NCBI GenBank assembly: GCA_003573635.1
Contig: QUTJ01031602.1
Location: forward strand, 1-13,334
Direction of reading: 5' to 3'
Length of the DNA stretch: 13,334 bases
Source of the DNA: Goniomonas avonlea
Lineage: Eukaryota; Cryptophyceae; Goniomonadida; Goniomonadaceae
The notes beneath the pieces were generated by a model. It worked only from the letters and a program-made list of their open reading frames with translations. It did no database searches and had not been told where the DNA came from. Positions 8,301 to 13,334 of this stretch are shown piece after piece. Position 1 is the stretch's first letter; each line of letters starts with the position of its first letter. A program made the position numbers and the translations under genes.

Positions 8301-9152
8301 CACTACACTACGGTGTGTCTGATTGTGATACGCTTTGCCAGTCACATTACAGTTGTACACTACGGTGCGTCGGATTGTCGAAACGAAGGTCATTGTCGGA
8401 ACAGTCCATCGGATTGTGATACACTTTGCTACGGTGCGTCAGATTGTCGAAATGAAAGTCATTGTCGGAACAATCCGTCGGATTGTGATACACGTTCCCG
8501 GTCGCACTACCCTACGGTGCGTCTGATTGTGATACGCTTTGCCAGTGGATCCGCATCTGTGTAACTCCGGTTGATGCGTGACGGGCGTTTGATGGATGTG
8601 ACAGGTGGTGGATCTCCGTGATTGCCGGCCAAGATCGCGTGACCTTTGTAATCTTGCCCTCGAGAACCTTTCGGAGGAGGTGAGCGGCTACGGTTTTCGC
8701 TCTCACTCTTGCGCGCGCATCTTTGTCTCTCTTGGAATATCAACATTATCTATCTCTGACTAGTGGTATACCTTGAGAGAGATTTCAACAGAGCTTTCGA
8801 TCGAGATCTAGAGATAGATCGATCGAAAGAGATACATCCGTGTGGCCAGCATTCAATTATCCGGGTTCACTCATCGTTGCAGTTCCTACGCTACGTCCGC
8901 CACGGCCGTGGCTTCCTCAACGCTAGCCCGTGCTCCCCTTACTCCTCACAACCATCTACGCCGATATCACCCTTCACTGTCATCTCACCTCCGCACTCGC
9001 CGCCTATGCCGGCCAGGACGACGCAACATGGGAGGCACACCGTGACGCTCGAGCCGAGTGCTGCAGCGGCCTTGTCCGCGCGCGTGACGCGGCAGGCGAG
9101 AACGTCGATGACAGCTGCGATGCCTCCTGCGCTGAGGGAAGGGGGGCGGTGA
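2367..9152 (+). CDS. CPNE: Copine (C2A-C2B-vWA, calcium-dependent phospholipid-binding protein), eleven exons
   Basis: Exons: 2367-2413, 2461-2562, 2622-2837, 2950-3211, 3319-3386, 3596-3827, 4557-4667, 5897-6043, 7229-7350, 8070-8268, 8883-9152. All introns are GT-AG and phases match; total 1776 nt, 591 residues (copines are about 530-600). C2A lies at about 8-121 (FELHVSCRKLLPEG, FFLRDP, TTEVVHDRNSPKF, GFLGQ). C2B is at about 123-260 (VMQFRGCNLVPKDF, KPDPYLVF, SEVVKQNLSPQW, LCAGDYDQ, HELIG). The copine vWA domain runs from G310: ELSVAIDFTASN (MIDAS D320, T322, S324), NPYQ, PFWGFGGQF, EVQGMEELLDCY, T421, VLLIVIDSDVTD, VSVIIVCVGAG, VRSVATFLRYV. Copines bind membranes on calcium rise and recruit partners through vWA. 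The 9/10 junction is least sure: exon 9 may end elsewhere (CAG|GTGCGT at 7315 is a good donor but out of phase). The Pro/Ser-rich C-terminus after about residue 515 is also uncertain. Confidence 0.88.
3490..3554. repeat. Imperfect GTGCCA/GTGCTT hexamer repeat in copine intron 5
   Basis: About ten imperfect hexamers of the form GTGCNN (GTGCCG, GTGCCA, GTGCTT, GTGCTG) follow one another, then decay into GTGTNN. They occupy the middle of the 209-nt intron 3387-3595. Confidence 0.6.
3903..4196. repeat. G-rich minisatellite (GAGGGT runs and a 40-bp unit) in copine intron 6
   Basis: It opens with GAGGGT repeats and continues as a 40-bp unit beginning GTGAGGATTGTGTGTG, at 3971, 4011, 4051 and 4091. 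A fifth copy at 4145 is displaced by two extra GAGGGT hexamers. Each unit ends in GTGAGGGTGAGGGTGAGT. The transcript-sense strand is strongly G-rich and could form G-quadruplexes. The open frame crossing it is a consequence of the repeat. Confidence 0.85.
4383..4588. repeat. Interstitial telomere repeats alternating with copies of the 5' end of copine exon 7
   Basis: Three copies of a roughly 46-bp segment start with GCACTG at 4383, 4471 and 4545. Copy 3 is the genuine acceptor and start of exon 7 (CTGCTGCAG, then GGCTGGAAGCTCGAA, exon from 4557). Copies 1 and 2 match it up to GTGGCCATCGA / ATGGCCATCGA and then switch abruptly to telomere-type repeats: five CCCTAAA units plus CCCTCAA at 4427-4468, and CCCTAAA x2, CCCTCAA, CCCTAAA at 4515-4542. 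Copy 1 has lost the AG acceptor (CTGCTCCGG); copy 2 retains CTGCAG. Everything lies within the 729-nt intron 3828-4556 up to the exon border. Confidence 0.92.
5030..5400. repeat. About 175-bp tandem repeat in copine intron 7
   Basis: The marker GCTGCGGACAGTGACACTCT is at 5046 and 5221, and a truncated copy (GCTGCGG) is at 5369. Between them the segments GAGAGAGGCAGCC and GCTCGAACAGCCGGCGGCCC recur in the same order, with internal CAGTGA microrepeats whose number differs between copies. A run of 12 G (4971-4982) lies just upstream. The open frames on both strands here are repeat artefacts. Confidence 0.8.
5421..5748. repeat. Degenerate 30-50-bp tandem repeat (CTTGTCAGATTCGGCC family), intron 7
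   Basis: About eight copies of a unit built from CACCTCCTTGTCAGATTCGG followed by CCGGACCTCTTCAAGTAGAC appear with variable length and growing divergence, the last being CGCGTTGTCAGTATCGGCTT near 5729. It lies in the distal part of the 1229-nt intron 4668-5896 and ends about 150 bp before exon 8. Confidence 0.8.
6062..6210. repeat. CATTGA/CATTGT hexamer-derived repeat in copine intron 8
   Basis: Degenerate hexamers CATTGA, CATTGT, CGTTGA and GTTGAC dominate this stretch at the start of the 1185-nt intron 6044-7228. The in-phase isoleucine/valine/aspartate-rich frames in it arise from the hexamer period. Confidence 0.65.
6337..6631. repeat. About 165-bp tandem duplication plus inverted copy (hairpin) in intron 8
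   Basis: GCGATTTCCGAGTAATCTGTCA at 6337 recurs as a near copy at 6501, and TTGGCGAGTCGAATTT at about 6410 recurs at about 6575, so a block is duplicated with a spacing of about 165 bp. The end of the second copy (6568-6595) is followed by its own reverse complement at 6604-6631, with about three mismatches and an 8-nt T-rich loop. This would make a 28-bp stem in the pre-mRNA. Confidence 0.75.
6668..6826. repeat. GAGACA microsatellite in copine intron 8
   Basis: Hexamer repeats of AGAGAC/GACAGA interspersed with GATCGAGACAG are followed by GGCAGACAGGCAGGCAGGCAG. Long arginine/glutamate or serine/leucine frames on the two strands are artefacts of the repeat. Confidence 0.9.
6821..7027. mobile_element. 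Foldback-type element with about 60-bp inverted arms in intron 8
   Basis: The left arm 6821-6880 (GCAGAGAGCGCCACAGATCC, an oligo-T run, TAGAATTGTTTG) is repeated in inverse orientation at 6970-7027 with few differences. The loop is about 90 bp and shows no coding potential. GGAGGACTTTGTCC occurs at about 6953 in the loop and again at about 7038 outside the right arm. No clear target-site duplication is visible, so it may be a foldback transposon remnant or a local inverted duplication. Confidence 0.6.
7574..7619. repeat. Perfect 22-bp inverted repeat (hairpin) in copine intron 9
   Basis: The arm 7574-7595 begins GAGAGCTGACTCTAACAACC and is matched without mismatch by 7598-7619 around a 2-nt spacer (TG). 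It would fold as a near-loopless hairpin or cruciform. A second small stem (CTCTCC-CTGC-GGAGAG) follows immediately and runs into the palindrome at 7626. Confidence 0.95.
7626..7844. repeat. Two copies of a GAGAGCGCTCTC palindrome in intron 9
   Basis: GAGAGCGCTCTC at 7626-7637 is followed by GTACA. At 7825-7844 the same core sits in the perfect 20-bp palindrome GTACGAGAGCGCTCTCGTAC. The first copy shares the right half (to GTACA) but not the left flank. Confidence 0.9.
8308..8545. repeat. Nested tandem repeat (CTACGGTGCGTC family) in copine intron 10
   Basis: CTACGGTG(C/T)GTC begins at 8308, 8360, 8429 and 8512. The two central units are about 69-80 bp and contain GATTGTCGAAA, GTCATTGTCGGAACA and CGGATTGTGATACAC; the outer units lack the GTCGAAA segment and are shorter. 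The repeat occupies the first half of the 614-nt intron 8269-8882. A small inverted repeat around CTTTCGATCG ... CGATCGAAAG lies at about 8793-8829. Confidence 0.8.
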
Positions 9153-9932
9153 CGCAGGCAAGAGCTTTGTGCCAGGGTGAGGTGCAATGTAACATATGGG
9201 TGGAGACTGATAGAATACACTTGTATTATACGTTTGCGACCGCTCACGTGCATTTTTTTTGTGTGTGCAGAAGTAGTGTCTTGAGTCACAGTGCCCAAAC
9301 TCACGAGGCCTCATTTCCTCCGGTTCTGGATGCACCCAGCGAGCTCAGACAAAGTCAAATGCTGATCCTGGGGGACGTTTGACCAACTTCAACCGTGGCC
9401 TCTGGGAGCTTGTCCAAGGCCGGCTTGGTTGTTTCAACGGTGCTTTCTTGGTCTCAGTACTGGATGGCAGGGTGGTCTCGGTAATTGGTGGCAGGGGGTA
9501 ACGAATCGACTTGCGAACGGTGGCACCACCGAGCTGGCAGTAGGTCCTGTGAAATTGGAATTAGCTAGTATTGGTCATGCACTCATATCATATTACACTC
9601 GTTCATACGGTGTGTACCGTCGCCACAGGATCTGCGGTACAGGGACAGGGACAGACACAGAGGACAGAGGACAGAGACTGAGAAAGACACGCCCGGGGGG
9701 TGTTGGCGGAAGTTTCCTCGAGTCTCACAGAGACACGGACAGGGGCAGGGACAGAGACATTGACAGAGGACAGAGGACAGAGAAGACACATGTACCTGCA
9801 GGACCGTGGAAGGCTGCCCATCGCAGCTGTCCAATGGGAAACAATCCAGTTGGAGCAGCATTCTGGTTTGCAGAAGTCCTGTTGCATGTCCAGCGAGGTG
9901 ACCAGGCGAAAGGAAAACTCCTGGCTCGGATA
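9153..9932. other. Convergent intergenic region (copine end to chromo-barrel gene end)
   Basis: No gene was recognised. The open frames at about 8930-9390 on both strands are overlapping and motif-free. Both neighbouring 3' ends should fall here. A possible extra last exon of the chromo-barrel gene, starting at about 9883 on the minus strand, is discussed in that entry. Confidence 0.5.
9640..9795. repeat. GGACAGAG microsatellite, two blocks
   Basis: GGACAGGGACAG / AGAGGACAGAGGACAGAG tracts occur at about 9640-9690 and again at about 9733-9785, separated by a unique 45-bp GC-rich spacer. The purine-rich strand has the same polarity as the GAGACA tract in copine intron 8. Confidence 0.85.
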
Positions 9933-12161
9933 TCAGTTGATTGATCCAGTGCCGAACAGGTGATCGAAACTGACCTGTAGCAGTTCGTAGCATTGCAAAC
10001 ATCTCCACAGTTCCGGAGTTCGCGCCGCTGCCTCCACCTCCACACCTCTGGACTCAGTCTCAGCGAGAGCGGTTGGATCGGAGCCGCATAGTGCTTCCCG
10101 CGAGGAGCTATCGCCGAGTGATTGATCGCCACCGACAGTCGACGTGGTCTCAGGCCTGGTGCTGGAGACGCGAGCTGCACTGACTTTTTCTTCAAGCTCC
10201 GGGGACGGAATCCTTGATAATAGCCTTGTTGACAATATGGCTGCAGTGCGTGTGGGTAGCGGAGGCTTGGGTGTGCGTACTCGGACAGCTGTTGGCTTCG
10301 GTGAAAGTGAGGGTGCCGACTTGGGTGTCGAGACCAGGCGCACCGAGCTGGTTTGCGCTGCCGTCGCCAGTGTGTCCTCGTTGGCCCTCGCCTGTCCTGG
10401 TGAAGGCCGGTTTGGTGTCGGTGCAGCTCGGCTCGTTACTTCCAAACGACTCGAGGCACCTTGTCGCGCCAGCTGTTTCGCAGTCGACCCTCTCGCCGTG
10501 CGCTTCAGCTCGGCCACTGTCTCGCGTTCTTGCACAGATGCTTGGCTTGGAGCTGTTGCCGGGACGTCGGGTCGCTGCGCCACTGCCAGGTCCTTTCTCG
10601 CCACGGTCTTGGCGAGTTCGGTCACAGCAACCCGAGCCTTCAGTTTTTCAAGATATCTCTGCATGCTTTGAAGACCATCACTGCACTCGATCAAAGATGC
10701 GCGCACCACTCGCCCACCGACTTCTTTGCACGCCACGTCATTAGCAGGTTCCGAGAGGGCCGATCGCTGGTGAAGGTACTGTTGTAGCCCCTGGTGCTGG
10801 ACAGAACGCCTGTCTGGCACTTCTCGGCCATTTCCAAGTCTCTCGGGTGCCGGTGGTTGCGGTAGCTGACGGTCGCAACTGGCTGAAGTGGGTTGCGGGG
10901 AAGCCGATTGTGTTTCTGCCGGAAGAGGTGTCAGTCATGTTCCGCCGGGCCGCAAGTCCTTCTGCAACCCTCTGCGAGTCCTGAACCAAAGAAATGGGAT
11001 CCACACGTTTGGGGTTTGATGGTGCGAGTGCTGGAGTCGCGTCTGGCGAAGTGCTGGGCTGATCTCCTTCAAGACGTTCGAAGAGAGACGGCGGCTTAGT
11101 TTCCTTACGGGTTTGAGCAGCAGGATTGAGGGAGCCTCCATTTTCTGGTCTTGGCTGTTCTACCTGAGCCCGAGACAAAGTCAAGATTCGACAGGAGCAG
11201 TGATACCAATCACCTGCCTCGTATGACTCGCTGCGGCAGTCTGTGGCTTCACCACTCTCAGTTCGCAGCTTGGCTCTTGGAGCCGTTGGCAATCTGCTGG
11301 TGGTGGCAGTGGTTTCGTCGTGATCGGTTCTGTGCTGTGGTTAGAGTGTGTGCGACTGCAGAAGTCGTCTTGTCACCCTTCTGAAAATCGAGTTCAAGCT
11401 TTGCCCGCTTCTTCATCACGGAATTGCTTTTTGACTTATCCATCGCTGAAATTTTGTGAGCCAGTCATGCGATAGAACGGAACTCAAGACTAACCGGCTC
11501 TCTGTCGCTTTCCCACAGGGTTCGGGTTGCAGCATGAGGTCGGGACGTCGCCGGCGTTCTGGAGGTCGTCAACCCCAAGCCACGAATCCCATCTGTGTGA
11601 GAGGTTTCGCAGTAAGGCCAAGACAAGGAAGGTTCAGATCCATTACGTCTTACTCCACCCAATAAAATGCACGAAATACTTGAGCACTGCGGTGGACGGC
11701 TGGCAAATAATCTTCGCGTGTTAGTGGTGATCAGGACAAATAAGGCATACCAGCGCCCAATATGTCGATCCACACCAGTTTGCAAGCACTCGTTCACCTA
11801 TGTTGAATCGGACCTCGTCCTTGCTGTTGTGGGAATGGGATTCTGATTGCTCGACTTCTGATTCTGCACCGCAACCAAACAGACTTCCTTTGTCAAAGCC
11901 CTTGGGAAGTTTCCAAGCTGTTGCTTGTATAGAATCTGAATGTGCCTCAACTTTGGATTCCACTTTCACTCTCTTCCGGGATGGGTTCCGCTCGACAGCT
12001 AATGGCCACGGCTCCGAGGACTTGAAGTCGTTCGAGGACTTGAAGTCGTTCTTGCACTGGTCCTCCCATGGCACACAAGCAAAGTTGCTCAAAATAGTTT
12101 TCGTGACAGTTGAATTGAGTTGGAGCTTGTAGTTGCAACCTCCGAGAACTCTGCGTTTCAT
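9933..12161 (-). CDS. Chromo-barrel (Tudor-knot, MRG15/MSL3-type) nuclear protein with long disordered tail
   Basis: Well-supported minus-strand exons are 12161-11751, 11699-11647, 11592-11495 and one from 11445. Introns of 51, 54 and 49 nt join in phase and assemble a chromo-barrel: FNIGERVLANWCGSTYW, then KYFVHFIGWSKT|WDSWLG, the Y-VH-GW...WD-W pattern of the MRG15/Eaf3, MSL3 and Esa1/Tip60 readers. The N-terminus (137 residues to the first junction) is polar, with an NLS-like PSRKRVKVESK. After the domain comes a Lys-rich segment (SVMKKRAKLE), then Ser/Pro/Thr/Ala-rich sequence. The tail is tentative: an exon from about 11334 to 10871, a 61-nt intron, and 10809-9975 with a Leu/Lys-rich possible coiled coil (QSMQRYLEKLKARVAV). 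The frame stops at 9933, unless the consensus donor at 9974 joins a Cys-rich exon near 9883. I see no MRG, MYST or zinc-finger domain. Binding of methylated histone tails is a family-based inference. Confidence 0.7.
12016..12051 (-). repeat. 18-bp in-frame tandem duplication (NDFKSS x2)
   Basis: GAGGACTTGAAGTCGTTC is repeated exactly at 12016-12033 and 12034-12051 on the plus strand. In the chromo-barrel gene it encodes NDFKSS twice in the disordered N-terminal region; the identity suggests recent slippage. Confidence 0.9.
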
Positions 12162-12356
12162 CGCTCTGAATTGCGCAGGCCCACGGCTCAAGTCGGGCGA
12201 GGCTGAGCCAGAAATTGGAGGGAGATCTATCAGCTTTAACAAGGTTCGCGTTTTTCCGGCTCGATTCCTATCGGAGTATCTTCACCGTATGATTATGGTT
12301 AACTCTGTTGGAACAACGTGAGTGTGCGATCCGGGATGGTAGCCGCACGCCTTGGC
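12162..12356. promoter_or_regulatory. Divergent promoter between chromo-barrel gene and YqeH/NOA1 GTPase
   Basis: The two start codons point away from each other across 195 bp. No TATA box or repeated box is evident. An ATG at 12289 followed by a good donor (AACAAC|GTGAGT) could belong to an upstream leader exon, but its phase does not fit the GTPase frame. The frame upstream of 12161 on the minus strand stays open for 27 codons without another ATG. Confidence 0.5.
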
Positions 12357-13334
12357 ATGCGCGCGGTGTTACGGGCCGTCTCGCTTACTGGGGTGCGATT
12401 GGTGCACTCTGCACCCTCGGGGTGTGGCACTCGCGTTTCGTGGAACTCATGCGCGAAGGCGTTGATCTCTCACCGGTGTTTTTCTCAGTCATCCTCGGAT
12501 TCGGGTTCGATCAAAGGTACCACTGTTGCGGTTGCCCCAAAGGGGAATAAGGGCGTTGGTAAGACATGCTGGGGCTGTGGAGCATTGATTGGTGGGGTGG
12601 AAGGAATTTCTGTTGGGTCTCGGAAAGACTTGGGCCTCAAGAAGAAGAAACCTTCTGAGAAGTACTTTCAGCTTCGTACGAAGAGATACTGTCAACGTTG
12701 CGATCTGCTGAGAAATGGCGAGGTGGATAAAGCTATGGACATGGCTCCCATGATTGATCCAGAAACTTTCAAGCAACAGCTCATGAACAAAATTCAGAAC
12801 TGCTGGGGCTGTTATGTTGTAAAGGTGATTGATGTCACCGACGTCGAGGGTTCATTTTATCCCAGTCTGCGGGACATCGTGCAGGGCAATCCCATCATTT
12901 TGGCAGCAACGAAAATGGACCTCATTGTTCGGCCAGAGGATGAAATTGGTCAGTACCGCGTGCTGCAGTGGCTCAATCAGCGGGCTAGGCAGAAGGGCCT
13001 CAATTGCCTGCGATCGTTTGCCGTCAGCGGCAAGACTGGACTCGGAGTGGAAGAGCTGGCACAAGAACTCAGTGAAACTGTGGCTGGACGTGATTGTTTT
13101 ATTGTTGGCATGGCGAATGTGGGCAAGTCGACCCTTTTGAATCAGTTGAAGCTTGCGATGCTGGATATTCAGCAGTATCAGGGCTCATGGGGCAAGAAGC
13201 GCAAACAAGCTCTTGCCCAGCATGAAGGTGTCACCATCTCGAATCTTCCCGGAACTACGCTGAACCCTATCCGCTTTCCACTCTTCAAATCTGACAAGCA
13301 CGCCGTTTGGGACACACCCGGTCTGATTATTAGG
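12357..13334 (+). CDS. NOA1: YqeH/NOA1-type circularly permuted GTPase, probably mitochondrial (3' end beyond window)
   Basis: An uninterrupted frame of 326 codons runs to the window edge. Residues 1-50 (MRAVLRAVSLTGVRLVHSAP, later RCFSQSS) are Arg/Ser-rich with no acidic residue before about 50, like a mitochondrial presequence with an R-x-F-S cleavage motif. A YqeH-type zinc ribbon follows: CWGC at 71-74 and CQRC at 112-115. The GTPase motifs come in permuted order: G4 TKMD 185-188, G5 SGK 224-226, G1 GMANVGKST 251-259, G2 region PGTT 298-301, G3 DTPG 319-322. VKVIDVTDVEGSF precedes G4, as in YqeH. Bacterial YqeH and organellar NOA1/BPG2 proteins help assemble the small ribosomal subunit. 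The family's C-terminal RNA-binding part should follow outside the window. Unlike its neighbours, this gene shows no intron here. ATG 12357 was chosen because the leader and the domain share one frame. Confidence 0.92.
   Translation, partial: MRAVLRAVSLTGVRLVHSAPSGCGTRVSWNSCAKALISHRCFSQSSSDSGSIKGTTVAVAPKGNKGVGKTCWGCGALIGGVEGISVGSRKDLGLKKKKPSEKYFQLRTKRYCQRCDLLRNGEVDKAMDMAPMIDPETFKQQLMNKIQNCWGCYVVKVIDVTDVEGSFYPSLRDIVQGNPIILAATKMDLIVRPEDEIGQYRVLQWLNQRARQKGLNCLRSFAVSGKTGLGVEELAQELSETVAGRDCFIVGMANVGKSTLLNQLKLAMLDIQQYQGSWGKKRKQALAQHEGVTISNLPGTTLNPIRFPLFKSDKHAVWDTPGLIIR

Noticed and set aside
8930-9382. 150-codon plus-strand frame at the end of copine
   Set aside because: It overlaps exon 11 in another frame, runs into unique low-complexity sequence and carries none of the copine C-terminal pattern; the frame from 8883 continues the VRSVAT|FLRYV alignment.
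12308-12550. 80-codon frame with a hydrophobic stretch upstream of the GTPase
   Set aside because: It overlaps the GTPase leader in a different frame and stops just before the zinc ribbon; the 12357 frame is continuous with the GTPase domain.

Overview
The window is nuclear DNA of a eukaryote, most likely a unicellular alga or other protist. The genes are split by GT-AG introns, and many of these are tiny (40-60 nt). Proteins characteristic of eukaryotes are present (MOB4/phocein, copine, a chromo-barrel nuclear protein), and the interstitial telomere repeat is the CCCTAAA/TTTAGGG type found in plants, many algae, apicomplexan relatives and oomycetes. I cannot name the species. Exon structures below were assembled by hand from reading frame, splice phase and family motifs.

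Layout: (1) 61-117 (+), the last exon of a zinc-type alcohol dehydrogenase that enters from the left edge. (2) 118-1363, an intergenic stretch with an inverted-repeat cluster (227-424) and a short TTAA-flanked MITE-like element (857-991). (3) 1364-2171 (-), a complete five-exon MOB4/phocein gene with introns of 40-49 nt. (4) 2172-2366, a 195-bp divergent promoter holding two copies of a palindromic box. (5) 2367-9152 (+), an eleven-exon copine gene (C2A-C2B-vWA) of about 591 codons spread over 6.8 kb. Its first introns are 47-209 nt. The later ones are 600-1230 nt and packed with minisatellites, foldbacks and perfect palindromes; one carries an interstitial telomere tract fused to duplicated pieces of the next exon. 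(6) 9153-9932, a convergent intergenic stretch with a GACAGAG-type microsatellite. (7) about 9933-12161 (-), a chromo-barrel protein with a long disordered tail. (8) 12162-12356, a second 195-bp divergent promoter. (9) 12357 to the window end (+), a YqeH/NOA1-type circularly permuted GTPase with a mitochondrial-type leader, cut by the right edge.

Genes alternate in strand: convergent, divergent, convergent, divergent. They do not form one pathway. MOB4 is a STRIPAK subunit, copine a calcium/phospholipid-binding protein, the chromo-barrel protein a likely chromatin reader, and the GTPase an organellar ribosome-assembly factor. The most distinctive signal is the telomere-repeat/exon-fragment array at 4383-4590. 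Next come the palindromic promoter boxes, the TTAA-flanked element, and the hairpins and palindromes inside the copine introns.
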